A stretch of DNA of 64,000 nucleotides from Rikenellaceae bacterium (GTDB taxonomy: Bacteria; Bacteroidota; Bacteroidia; Bacteroidales; Rikenellaceae), in assembly GCA_015059965.1 (NCBI GenBank), contig SUZM01000005.1:1-64000 (forward strand), written 5' to 3'. Of this stretch, positions 15,111 to 24,019 are shown piece after piece; the first letter of the stretch is position 1, and every line of letters begins with the position of its first letter. The translations under genes were made by a program, and so were the position numbers. The notes below the pieces were generated by a model that was not told where the DNA came from, did not search any database, and saw nothing but the letters and a program-made list of their open reading frames with translations.

Positions 15111-17411
15111 CTATTTTTTCGTGTTCTCCACAATCTTCAGGCACTCCTCCAGGGTGAGCTCCTCGGCTTTGCGGCCGCGCGGAATACGGTAGTTTTTACC
15201 CTTGTAGGCGATATAGGCCCCGTAGCGGCCGTTCTTGACCAGCATCTCGGGATCCTCCGCAAAGCTCTTGATCGGGGTGTTGGCCGCCGTGGTGCGCTCG
15301 CGCTGCTTGAGCACAAGCTCCATCGCGCGCTCCGGAGTGATCGTGTAGGGATCGTCACCCTTCTCCAGCGAGGCGAACAACTTGCCGTGGCGGACATAGG
15401 CTCCGAAGCGGCCCAGGCCGACCACCAACTCCTCGCCCTCCAGCTCACCCACCGTGCGGGGCAGAGCGAAGAGCTCCAAAGCCTCCTCCAGGGTGATCGA
15501 CTCGATAAGCTGCCCCTTCTTGAGTGAAGCGTAGCGGGGTTTCCCACCCTCCGGGGCCTCGATCTCGACCATCGGGCCATAGCGACCGATGCGGGCCTTC
15601 ACGGCCTGACCGCTCTTGGGGTCGACTCCCAGCGTGCGCACCTGCGCCGCGCGGGTGGTCTGTATGCCGATCGCCTCGTCCACCATCTTGTGGAAGGGGC
15701 CATAGAAGTCGTGAATCATGCCCGACCAGGTGATCTCACCCTCGGCGATGCGGTCAAACTCCTTCTCGACGTTAGCCGTAAAGTTATAGTCCAGGATGGG
15801 AGCAAACTGCAACTCAAGGTAGTCGTTTACCATCATGCCGATATCGGTGGGCTGCAGGCGGTTCTTCTCCTTACCAAAACTCTCCGAGAGGTTCTTCTCG
15901 CTGAGTTTGCCCGTGGCCGAAAGGGTCAGCTGCAGGTAACCGCGTTTCTGCCCCTCCTTATTCTGCTTAACCACATAACCACGGTTGATGATCGTGGTGA
16001 TGGTCGGGGCATAGGTCGATGGGCGGCCGATGCCGAGCTCCTCCATGCGCTTAACGAGCGAGGCCTCATTGTAGCGGGCCGGAGCCTGCGTGAAGCGCTC
16101 CGTTGCGGTGATCTGGTGCGAGAAGAGCTCATCTCCGGCCTGCATCTTCGGCAGTACGGCCTCCATCTCCGGCTGCGGGTTCTCCTCGTCCGAGCTCTCC
16201 GTATTATCCAAGCGCAGGAAACCGTCAAAACGGACCACCTCGCCGGTAGCGATGAACTGTCCCGGCTGCTTGTCGATCTCGATCACCACAGTCGTGCGGT
16301 CAATCTCGGCCGGAACCATCTGCGAGGCCACCGTGCGCTTCCAGATCAGGTCATAGAGGCGCTTCTCGGCGGGCGTACCCTCAATCGTCTGGCGATCGAT
16401 ATAGGAGGGACGAATGGCCTCGTGAGCCTCCTGGGCCCCCTTCGATTTGGTCTTATAGGTACGCCAGGCCGAATAGTTCTCGCCATAGAGGCCGGTGATC
16501 ACCTCCTTACACTGGGCTAAAGCCTGCACGGAGAGGTTCACCGAGTCGGTACGCATATAGGTGATGAGTCCCTGCTCATAGAGATGCTGCGCTACAGACA
16601 TGGTCTGCGACACGGACATGCCGAGCTTGCGGCCTGCCTCCTGCTGGAGCGTGGAGGTCGTAAAGGGGGGAGCCGGGAAGCGCTGAGCGGGCTTCTCCTC
16701 CGATTTGACCACATGGAAACGGGCTCCGATGCACCCCTCCAGGAAACGCAGGGCCTCCTCGCGCGTAGTAAAGCGGTTCGAGAGCTCGGCCTTGAAGAGC
16801 GCCTTCTTGTCGCCCTCGGGATAGAACTGGGCCACCACACGGAAATAGGCCGTGGGGCGGAAGGCGATGATCTCTCTCTCGCGCTCCACCAACAGGCGCA
16901 CGGCCACACTCTGCACACGACCCGCCGAGAGCGACGGACGCACCTTTTTCCAGAGGACGGGCGAGAGTTCGAAGCCCACCAGACGGTCCAACACTCGGCG
17001 AGCCTGCTGGGCATTCACCAGATTCATATCCACCGTGCGGGGCTTCTCGATCGCCTCCAGGATGGCTCGTTTCGTAATTTCGTGGAAGACGATACGCTTC
17101 GTCTTATCGACCGGGAGACCCAACACTTCGGTCAGGTGCCATGCGATGGCCTCTCCTTCGCGGTCTTCATCGGAGGCCAGCCAGACGGTCTTGCCTGCGG
17201 CCTGTTTTTTGAGCTCCTCGACCAGTTTGCGCTTCTCGCTCGGGATCTCATATTGCGGGTAGAATCCCCCCTGCACATCTATTCCGAGCCCTTTTTTGGC
17301 CAGATCGCGGATATGTCCGAAACTGGATCGCACCATGAAGTCGGTGCCCAGAAATTTCTCGATGGTCTTGGCCTTGGCCGGAGACTCTACGATTACCAAA
17401 TTATCTTTCAT
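15111..17411 (-). CDS. topA: DNA topoisomerase I
   Basis: A type IA topoisomerase that relaxes negative supercoils, 766 residues. The Toprim domain begins NLVIVESPAKAKTIEKFLG; ASDEDREGEAIAWHL carries the acidic Mg site; the active Tyr is in GLITYMRTDS. The C-terminal region holds repeated GxxxRYGPMVE/GRFGAYVRHGKL segments, in place of Cys4 zinc ribbons. ATG 17411 is chosen; a TTG four codons upstream is possible. Confidence 0.97.
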   Translation of the reverse strand: MKDNLVIVESPAKAKTIEKFLGTDFMVRSSFGHIRDLAKKGLGIDVQGGFYPQYEIPSEKRKLVEELKKQAAGKTVWLASDEDREGEAIAWHLTEVLGLPVDKTKRIVFHEITKRAILEAIEKPRTVDMNLVNAQQARRVLDRLVGFELSPVLWKKVRPSLSAGRVQSVAVRLLVEREREIIAFRPTAYFRVVAQFYPEGDKKALFKAELSNRFTTREEALRFLEGCIGARFHVVKSEEKPAQRFPAPPFTTSTLQQEAGRKLGMSVSQTMSVAQHLYEQGLITYMRTDSVNLSVQALAQCKEVITGLYGENYSAWRTYKTKSKGAQEAHEAIRPSYIDRQTIEGTPAEKRLYDLIWKRTVASQMVPAEIDRTTVVIEIDKQPGQFIATGEVVRFDGFLRLDNTESSDEENPQPEMEAVLPKMQAGDELFSHQITATERFTQAPARYNEASLVKRMEELGIGRPSTYAPTITTIINRGYVVKQNKEGQKRGYLQLTLSATGKLSEKNLSESFGKEKNRLQPTDIGMMVNDYLELQFAPILDYNFTANVEKEFDRIAEGEITWSGMIHDFYGPFHKMVDEAIGIQTTRAAQVRTLGVDPKSGQAVKARIGRYGPMVEIEAPEGGKPRYASLKKGQLIESITLEEALELFALPRTVGELEGEELVVGLGRFGAYVRHGKLFASLEKGDDPYTITPERAMELVLKQRERTTAANTPIKSFAEDPEMLVKNGRYGAYIAYKGKNYRIPRGRKAEELTLEECLKIVENTKK

Positions 17412-17505
17412 GTTCTCTTTCAATCCTTTCCTAAGGGGCGGCTGCTTCCGGTCCGGATTTCCCGGTGGGCGGGCCTCATCGCAGCCTTATCTTAAAAACG
17501 AGAAA

Positions 17506-17524
17506 CCTAAGTATGATACTTAGG
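17506..17524. terminator. Hairpin after the DUF4270 gene
   Basis: CCTAAGTAT-G-ATACTTAGG, a perfect 9-bp inverted repeat just past the DUF4270 stop on the minus strand, upstream of topA. The central base alone cannot form a loop, so the real stem is shorter. Confidence 0.4.
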
Positions 17525-17536
17525 AAACCCGGGGTG

Positions 17537-19081
17537 TTACTTGATTAAGGTGTAGGTCAGCTCGATCCTCATGGCATTCTGCCGGTTGGGGCTTGAGGCC
17601 ATGCCCTGGCCTGTGGCATAGTCGAAGGTATTGATGCTGTAGGCCTCGGGGCCAAGGTAGAGGGAACGTGTCGATGCGTTGCCCATCACCTTCTCGGGGT
17701 TGTTGAGGTAGCTGTTCCAGAGCTGCTGCAGGTGCGAAGCGATATCCATCACATAGCAACCGCGACTGCGATTCAGATGACCATCGTAGGGGAGCTCCAC
17801 CTCATAGTAGACCTCATAGGCGTAGTTGTAATCCGTAATGCCGCTCAGGGTCTTGAAGTCGGTGTAGAGCCCCAGGCGCTCCATCGAGGCATCCCAACGG
17901 GCAATCAGCGCCTCGCTCGGCGTGAGCTGCTCCCAATTGTAGTCGGCCTCCGAGTCGAAGAGGCAGAGATGGGCGCGATTGATCGCCAGCGATGAGTAGG
18001 GGTTGCCGGCCTCATCACGCTCACTCTCCAGGATCTGCTCCAGAGAGTTGAAGAGCTCGTCGGTGAAGGTGATCTCCGTAATCACACCTCCCAGGCCCTC
18101 CACATAGCAGACCTCGGTGAGCGACCGCTCCTGGGCCTGCTCCTCAAATTCGAGTCCCTCCAAAAGCGATCCCGCATAGTCCCGACGCAGGGTATTGATC
18201 GAGGCCTTGCCCGCATCGGCATACTTGTCCAAAAAGTAGTAGAGCGAGGCGGTGGTATCCTGAATCAGCGTAGGGTCGATCCGGTTGCGGTTACGGCCAT
18301 AGAGAATCATACCCGACTCCGAGAGGTTGAACTCGATCAGGCTGCTCTCCGAAGGATTTTGGGCATCCGCCTTCGGCTTGAAATAGAGTCCCTTGAAGTG
18401 GCTCCCGAACTGCTCACCGTCGAAGAAGCCCTCCATATTGTTCTCAGCATAGGGACCTTTGCGGAGCATGAGTCGCTCGACCAGATCCAACCCCGTGGCG
18501 GTAGGCTCGAGTTTCACGGCCGTGGACGAGGGGTAGATCCCCCGCTTGGGATCGGGGAATCGGAAGGTGAAGGCGGGCTCCGACGAGAGGTAGGGGGTCA
18601 TATCGAAGGTGCCGTAGAAGAGGGTGTCGCTCTGCTTGGCCAGGAAGCTGTCATCGACCACCTCGTAGACCTCGTATTCGCGCACAAGGGTGGAGTCCCC
18701 TTTGAAGGCGGTGATCGAGAAGCCCATCATCAGCGAGTCGAAGATCGGGCGGTAACCGAAGCCCTCGGTCGAGTCGGGGCAGATTCCCCAGGTGTACTGC
18801 GTATAGAAACCGGCCGAGCGCAGACCGAACGTATCGCTCCGGGTTGAACCCAACACACCCACCTCGATATTCGAGGTGCGGAGCGAGTCGGTGCGGTAGA
18901 GGCGGGTCTCAAAGCAGCCGTCGACGGCTCGGTAGCCGATCTTAAGCTGCTGATTCCCGGGGATGTAGTCTGATCCCAGGGTGTCATCGACCTCCGTACA
19001 GCCCACAAAGGTGAGCGCCGCAGCGGCCGCCACAACGCAGAGCGAACGGAAGAGTCGCAAAAAAAGACTATAACGCATCAT
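17537..19081 (-). CDS. DUF4270 family lipoprotein
   Basis: A 514-residue lipoprotein: the signal peptide MMRYSLFLRLFRSLCVVAAAA ends at LTFVGC, then TEVDDTLGSDYIPGNQQ as is typical at the start of DUF4270 proteins. The body is beta-rich with no recognised catalytic site. ATG 19081 (or the adjacent 19078) is chosen; the frame is open far upstream but that part lies inside the neighbouring gene. It overlaps the end of the GT5 gene by 14 bp, implying coupled translation, an arrangement I recall from other Bacteroidales. The role is unknown. Confidence 0.85.
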   Translation of the reverse strand: MMRYSLFLRLFRSLCVVAAAAALTFVGCTEVDDTLGSDYIPGNQQLKIGYRAVDGCFETRLYRTDSLRTSNIEVGVLGSTRSDTFGLRSAGFYTQYTWGICPDSTEGFGYRPIFDSLMMGFSITAFKGDSTLVREYEVYEVVDDSFLAKQSDTLFYGTFDMTPYLSSEPAFTFRFPDPKRGIYPSSTAVKLEPTATGLDLVERLMLRKGPYAENNMEGFFDGEQFGSHFKGLYFKPKADAQNPSESSLIEFNLSESGMILYGRNRNRIDPTLIQDTTASLYYFLDKYADAGKASINTLRRDYAGSLLEGLEFEEQAQERSLTEVCYVEGLGGVITEITFTDELFNSLEQILESERDEAGNPYSSLAINRAHLCLFDSEADYNWEQLTPSEALIARWDASMERLGLYTDFKTLSGITDYNYAYEVYYEVELPYDGHLNRSRGCYVMDIASHLQQLWNSYLNNPEKVMGNASTRSLYLGPEAYSINTFDYATGQGMASSPNRQNAMRIELTYTLIK

Positions 19082-19871
19082 AGAATCGGTGGTAATTATC
19101 AAAACATGCGGCCGATTCGGGGTCCTGATACTCCAGCAACGGTTTTCCGCTCTCGCGCACGATCCGCTCCACACCTTCGTGGATGTGGGGGGCAGCCAGA
19201 ACCACGCCATCGACACACTGCATAACGTAGCGATAGAAATTTTCGTATGAAGGGGTATCAAGAATCGAAAGATTTTCATCACCCATCCCCTCACTTTCGA
19301 TCTTGGCGGCGAAGTCGGCGGCTAGGGGCTCGCGGAACTCGTTGTCGTAGATCGACAGCACGATCTTCAGATCGCGGAAGATGGGATCATCGGCAAAGAC
19401 CCGCTTCAGATAGAGGGGGACAATGGAGGAGAACCAACCGTGACAGTGGACCACCGTGGGGGCCCAACGCAGCTTTTTGACCGTCTCCAGCACGCCACGG
19501 GCAAAGAAGATGGCTCGCTCGTCATTATCTGCGAACTCCTCACCCTGCTCGGTGTGCAACACAGCCTTGCGCGAAAAATAGTCATCGTTATCGATGAAAT
19601 AGATCTGTACTCGAGCCGAAGGGATCGAGGCCACCTTGATAATCAGCTGGTGATCGTTGTCGTCGATAATAAGGTTCATGCCCGAGAGACGAATCACCTC
19701 ATGGAGCTGGTGACGACGCTCGTTGATGCAACCATAGCGGGGCATGAAGGTACGAATCTCGTTACCGCGCTCCTGCATGGCCTGGCACAACGTGCGACAG
19801 AACTTCGAGGCCTCGGTATCGGGGAGATAGGGGGTGATCTCCTGACAAACGTACAAAATCTTATTAGCCAT
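19068..19871 (-). CDS. Glycogen/starch synthase N-terminal domain protein (GT5-like)
   Basis: A 267-residue protein equivalent to the N-terminal Rossmann half of GT5 glycogen synthase (ILYVCQEITPYLPDTEASKFCRTL, VVHCHGWFSSIVPLYLK). It lacks the C-terminal GT-B half that binds most of the nucleotide sugar, and the usual KxGGL motif appears as DTEAS. Catalysis alone is therefore doubtful; it may need a partner or have another role. The -7 box TAACTTTG (19896-19903) is upstream, and the DUF4270 gene is coupled downstream. Confidence 0.8.
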   Translation of the reverse strand: MANKILYVCQEITPYLPDTEASKFCRTLCQAMQERGNEIRTFMPRYGCINERRHQLHEVIRLSGMNLIIDDNDHQLIIKVASIPSARVQIYFIDNDDYFSRKAVLHTEQGEEFADNDERAIFFARGVLETVKKLRWAPTVVHCHGWFSSIVPLYLKRVFADDPIFRDLKIVLSIYDNEFREPLAADFAAKIESEGMGDENLSILDTPSYENFYRYVMQCVDGVVLAAPHIHEGVERIVRESGKPLLEYQDPESAACFDNYHRFYDAL

Positions 19872-19895
19872 TTCTTTTTTCAGGTTTAGTTACAG

Positions 19896-19903
19896 CAAAG
19901 TTA
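19896..19903 (-). promoter_or_regulatory. -7 box (TAACTTTG) of the GT5-DUF4270 unit
   Basis: Minus-strand TAACTTTG with TTGG 19 bases upstream; leader about 20 nt. Confidence 0.55.
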
Positions 19904-19976
19904 CGAAAAATTCGGCAAAAATCCAATTTCAAAGCTCCGAAAGCGGCTCTCAGCCCCTTCGTTCGCGAGCTTTGGA

Positions 19977-21026
19977 TCAGAGGATCAGCATGGCATCGCC
20001 ATAGGTACCGAAGCGATAGCCCTCCTCGCGGGCCACCTTATAGGCATTCATCACCAGATCGTGACCACCAAAGGCGGCCACCATCATCAGTTGCGTGGAG
20101 TAGGGCAGGTGGAAGTTCGAGACCATGGCATCGGCCACCGTGAAGTCATAGGGGGCAAAGATGAACTTGTTGGTCCAGCCGCTCTGGGGCTTGATCATGC
20201 CGCCGGTCGAGACCACCGTCTCGATGGTACGCATCACCGTGGTACCGATCGCCACCACCTTATGGCCGCTCTGCTTGGCTCCGTTCACGGCGGCAGCCGT
20301 AGCCTCATCAACAATGAACTGCTCGGAGTCCATCTTGTGCTTCGAGAGGTCCTCGACATCCACCGTGCGGAAGTTACCCAACCCCACATGCAGGGTAAGG
20401 TAGGCCTGATCGATACCTCGGATCTCCATACGCTTCAGCAGGTGCTTCGAGAAGTGCATGCCGGCCGTCGGAGCCGCCACAGCACCCTCATGCTCGGCAA
20501 AGATGGTCTGGTAGCGCTCCTCATCCTCGGGCTCCACCTTCTCGCGCACCCAGCGCGGCAGAGGGGTCTCACCCATACGGAAGAGGGTCTGCTTAAACTC
20601 CTCGTAGGTACCGTCGAAGAGGAAGCGCAGCGTGCGGCCGCGCGAAGTGGTGTTATCGATCACCTCGGCCACCAGCAGGTCATCCTCCCCGAAATAGAGC
20701 TTGTTGCCGATGCGGATCTTGCGGGCCGGATCGACCAGCACATCCCACAGGCGCAACTCGCGATTCAGCTCGCGCAGCAGGAAGATCTCGATCTCGGCGC
20801 CGGTCTTCTCCTTATTTCCATACAGACGTGCCGGAAAAACCTTCGTATTATTAAAGAGGAAGAGATCCTTCTCGTCGAAATACTCGATGATCTCCTTGAA
20901 GATGCGATGTTCGATCTTGCCGCTCTTGCGATCCAGGACCAGCAGACGCGAATCGTCGCGGTTGTCGGTGGGGTATTTCGCCAGCATCTCGGGCGAAAAC
21001 TCATAGCCGTACTGTGAGAGTTTCAT
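19977..21026 (-). CDS. queA: tRNA preQ1(34) S-adenosylmethionine ribosyltransferase-isomerase
   Basis: Transfers and isomerises the ribosyl group of SAM onto preQ1 at tRNA position 34, giving epoxyqueuosine. The 349-residue protein matches the family throughout: [65 protein letters not shown] [27 protein letters not shown] and [16 protein letters not shown]. It is the last gene of the run from the YfhO-like protein. tgt, in the same pathway, is at 56121. Confidence 0.97.
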   Translation of the reverse strand: MKLSQYGYEFSPEMLAKYPTDNRDDSRLLVLDRKSGKIEHRIFKEIIEYFDEKDLFLFNNTKVFPARLYGNKEKTGAEIEIFLLRELNRELRLWDVLVDPARKIRIGNKLYFGEDDLLVAEVIDNTTSRGRTLRFLFDGTYEEFKQTLFRMGETPLPRWVREKVEPEDEERYQTIFAEHEGAVAAPTAGMHFSKHLLKRMEIRGIDQAYLTLHVGLGNFRTVDVEDLSKHKMDSEQFIVDEATAAAVNGAKQSGHKVVAIGTTVMRTIETVVSTGGMIKPQSGWTNKFIFAPYDFTVADAMVSNFHLPYSTQLMMVAAFGGHDLVMNAYKVAREEGYRFGTYGDAMLIL

Positions 21027-21104
21027 ATCGTAGCTTTTATCTTATTCGTCCTTTCGTCGGCCTTTGCAGACAGACAACAAATTATATTTTATACGCAAAA
21101 AAGG

Positions 21105-21839
21105 TTATTTTGTTTCGCTTTCGGCGATTTTTTCGAGGAAAGACTCCAAATCGTGGGCCTGGCGCAGGGTAAATCCGCCGCTGCGGGTGCGGCACAGGGC
21201 CGTCAGGTGGGCACCGCTCTGCACCGCCTCACCGATCTCGCGGGCCAGCGAACGGATATAGGTCCCCTTGCTGCAACGCACACGGATCTTAAGGCGTGGC
21301 AGGTCGTACTCCAAAAGCTCCATCTCGTAGATGTTAATCAGCGCCTGGCGCAGCTCGACACTCTCACCCGCACGGGCGATGTCGTAGGCCCTCACCCCCT
21401 CGACCTTCTTGGCCGAGTAGAGGGGCGGAGTCTGCAACCGCTCACCGCAAAGCCCCTGCAGGGCCTCGCGCACCATCTGCTCGGTGATGTGCTCCGTGGG
21501 GTAGATCTTGTCGATGGGGTGTTCCAAATCGTAGCTCGGCGTAGTGGCACCCAGCATCAGCTCGGCTTCATACTCCTTCTCCTCGCTCTGCAGTTGGTCC
21601 ACCATCTTGGTTGCCTTGCCGATGCAGACGATCAGGATACCGGTGGCCAGGGGGTCCAGCGTTCCGGCGTGTCCCACCTTGATCTTCGGGAATCCCACCT
21701 TGCGGAGTTCGTATTTGATCTTGCGCACCACATCGGCCGAGGTCCACTCCAGCGGCTTGTCGATGATGGCGATATAGCCTTCCGTAAAGTTCACCCCCTT
21801 GAGGGTAAAGGGGTCATTGTCGTGAGGGTTGTAACGCAC
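21105..21839 (-). CDS. truB: tRNA pseudouridine(55) synthase TruB
   Basis: Makes pseudouridine 55 in the T loop of tRNAs. The 244-residue protein shows the catalytic Asp motif GHAGTLDPLATGIL, preceded by IDKPLEWTSADVVRK, and YSAKKVEGVRAYDIAR and SKGTYIRSLAREIG. The start is GTG 21839: no ATG exists between it and the upstream in-frame stop. It lies 78 bp upstream of queA. Confidence 0.95.
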   Translation of the reverse strand: MRYNPHDNDPFTLKGVNFTEGYIAIIDKPLEWTSADVVRKIKYELRKVGFPKIKVGHAGTLDPLATGILIVCIGKATKMVDQLQSEEKEYEAELMLGATTPSYDLEHPIDKIYPTEHITEQMVREALQGLCGERLQTPPLYSAKKVEGVRAYDIARAGESVELRQALINIYEMELLEYDLPRLKIRVRCSKGTYIRSLAREIGEAVQSGAHLTALCRTRSGGFTLRQAHDLESFLEKIAESETK

Positions 21840-22009
21840 GTTGTTCAGTTTTACATTTATTTCTTCAGCTGCGATGGATCGTCTCTATTCCAGCCACAAC
21901 CTTTCGGGGGACTTGGATTCGTTTCTATTTATCCCCAGAGTTGCTCCGGAACGCGTTTTCTATTCCAACCACAACTTTTTGAGTTCGGTACTAAAAGCGG
22001 AATTCAGCA

Positions 22010-22795
22010 CTAAAAGAGAAAATAGAAAACGCTGATCAGACCCGCCACGGCACAATAGAGGGCAAACCAGATGAGCTTGCCGCGCTTGACAATGCCGATC
22101 ATGAATTTGCAGGCGACGGCTCCCGAGAGGAAGGCGGCCACAAAACCCGCCACCAGGGGCAGGGTACCGACACTCATCGTGGCCATCTCGCCCGAGAGGA
22201 TGTCCAGGAGCATCTTGCCCAGGATCACGGGGATCACCATCAGGAACGAGAAGTTGGCCACGCTCCCCTTCTCATTGCCCAGGAGCAGACCCGTGGCAAT
22301 CGTGGTGCCCGAGCGCGAGAGGCCCGGCAGGGTGGCCAGCGCCTGACCGCATCCAATAATAAAGGCATCGCGATAGCCAATTTGCTCCTTCTGGCGCGGC
22401 TTGGCGAAGTAGGCAAAGCTCAGCAGCGCTGCGGTGATCAGGAGCATGAAGCCCACAAAGAGCAGCGACGAGAAGAGCGCCTCGATCTGATCGCCCAGCA
22501 GCACGCCCACCACTCCGGCGGGGATCATCGAGAGGAGAATCTTCAGGACGTAGCGCTGCTCGTCGTTGAAGGTCTTGGAGAATACCCCCTTGATAAGTTT
22601 CCATATCTCGGCCCACATCACCACAATCGTGCTGAGCACCGTGGCGGCGTGGAGTGTCACATCAAAGGTGATGTTGTTGTCGATCTCGACTCCCAAGATC
22701 TCCTTGGCGATCTGCAAATGCCCACTGCTCGAGACGGGCAAGAACTCGGTTAATCCCTGCACAATACCCAGCAGGATGGCTTCCAATGTATCCAT
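22010..22795 (-). CDS. uppP: Undecaprenyl-diphosphate phosphatase (UppP/BacA)
   Basis: A polytopic membrane enzyme that recycles the lipid carrier for cell-wall synthesis by dephosphorylating undecaprenyl diphosphate. The 261-residue protein has the signature GLTEFLPVSSSGHL near the N terminus and LPGLSRSGTTIATGLLLG in the second half. About seven to eight hydrophobic segments can be counted. It lies between DUF3098 and truB in the envelope/tRNA run. Confidence 0.96.
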   Translation of the reverse strand: MDTLEAILLGIVQGLTEFLPVSSSGHLQIAKEILGVEIDNNITFDVTLHAATVLSTIVVMWAEIWKLIKGVFSKTFNDEQRYVLKILLSMIPAGVVGVLLGDQIEALFSSLLFVGFMLLITAALLSFAYFAKPRQKEQIGYRDAFIIGCGQALATLPGLSRSGTTIATGLLLGNEKGSVANFSFLMVIPVILGKMLLDILSGEMATMSVGTLPLVAGFVAAFLSGAVACKFMIGIVKRGKLIWFALYCAVAGLISVFYFLF

Positions 22796-22882
22796 ATTCT
22801 TCGATTTATTTTATTGTTCGCAAAAGTTCTGGTTTGGGCTAATCTCAACGCAATCTTATCATGCATTTCTCATTGTCATTGC

Positions 22883-23128
22883 TCATCTCTTGAGAATGGC
22901 GTAGATCTCAAAGACAAAGCCTGCCACGATCAGGATCGGGGCCAACGTAATCCGTCGAAAAGAGAACATCCCATAATTGAAATCCTCGGGCGAGGCGCTC
23001 TTGCCGCCGGCCATAAGCACCATACCCAGCACAATAACCACAAAGCCGATGGCCAGCAGCAGGTAGTTTTTCATGGCCAGGGGCATCTTCTGATCGTTCG
23101 GATCGGTGATCTGATTCAGTTTTTTCAT
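22883..23128 (-). CDS. DUF3098 small membrane protein
   Basis: An 81-residue protein with two predicted transmembrane helices (about 22-41 and 60-79) separated by a short loop containing FNYGMFSFRRITLAP, characteristic of DUF3098. It starts 9 bp after ftsX. The constant position between ftsX and uppP in Bacteroidetes suggests a division or envelope role, but no function is established. Confidence 0.85.
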   Translation of the reverse strand: MKKLNQITDPNDQKMPLAMKNYLLLAIGFVVIVLGMVLMAGGKSASPEDFNYGMFSFRRITLAPILIVAGFVFEIYAILKR

Positions 23129-23137
23129 CTCGCTATA

Positions 23138-24019
23138 CTAATAAAGGTAAATTTTACTGCTCTTCATATTCACAAAGCGGTTTACGGCGATGGCCGTAAA
23201 GAGGAGCGAGAGCAGACACCCCAGCAGGACCATTCCGCCAACGATCACCCCCACCTTTTCGAGTGTGGCCAGGTGGGTGAGCTCGGGCAGCGCCTCGTTC
23301 AGGCCATAGACCGCGGCACCGAAGAGGAGCGAGGCCCCAAGACCGGCCTTGATCCCCTGCACCACGGCATCGCTCAGGAAGGGGCGCATGATATACCACT
23401 TGGTTGCCCCCACAAGTTTCATCGTATTGATCAGATAGCGCTTCGAGTAGATCGCCAGGCGGATCGTATTGGCCAGCAGGATGAGCGAGATCACCAACAG
23501 GGCTGCACTGAAGAGCAGCAACACAAAGCGAATACGGCTCACCGTGTGGTGAAGACGCTCGGCCATATGGGCGGGATAGCTCACCCGCTCCACCCCCTCA
23601 AGCTCCTCTACGCGGGCGATCAACTCCTCGATCGTCCCCTCGGCCTCATGGGGAGCCCGCAGCTGCACCTCGAAGCTGTCCAGAAGGGGGTTCTCCTCGA
23701 GGATCTCCTCGAACTCCTGCTCAAACATGGCTCTAAAATCGGCATCTGCAGCCTTCTGTTCGCGGGTCGAGAAGTCGATCGTGCGCACCAAGGGTTCCTG
23801 CTGCAACACCTCGCGTACCCGAGCCGTCATCTCGCTGTCGGCACGCTGCATGAGCTCCACGGTGAGGGTCACCTGCTCCTCCAAGTTATGGGCCACGGTC
23901 ATCGCGGCCGCCATCAGGTAACCCACCGAGCCCAGCAGGAAGAGGACGAGCGCCATGCTCGCCGTCGAGACCAGGTAGGAGCGTCTGACCTTTCGTTTTA
24001 AGCGTTTATCGTCTTTCAT
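23138..24019 (-). CDS. ftsX: Cell-division ABC transporter permease FtsX
   Basis: A 293-residue FtsX: an N-terminal transmembrane helix (ALVLFLLGSVGYLMAA), an extracytoplasmic domain of about 130 residues, then three helices with KRYLINTMKLVGATKWYI, the typical FtsX coupling motif. With FtsE (not in this window) it controls peptidoglycan hydrolases at division. ATG 24019 overlaps the upstream gene's end by 14 bp, indicating coupling; an earlier in-frame start would lie entirely inside that gene. Confidence 0.94.
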   Translation of the reverse strand: MKDDKRLKRKVRRSYLVSTASMALVLFLLGSVGYLMAAAMTVAHNLEEQVTLTVELMQRADSEMTARVREVLQQEPLVRTIDFSTREQKAADADFRAMFEQEFEEILEENPLLDSFEVQLRAPHEAEGTIEELIARVEELEGVERVSYPAHMAERLHHTVSRIRFVLLLFSAALLVISLILLANTIRLAIYSKRYLINTMKLVGATKWYIMRPFLSDAVVQGIKAGLGASLLFGAAVYGLNEALPELTHLATLEKVGVIVGGMVLLGCLLSLLFTAIAVNRFVNMKSSKIYLY

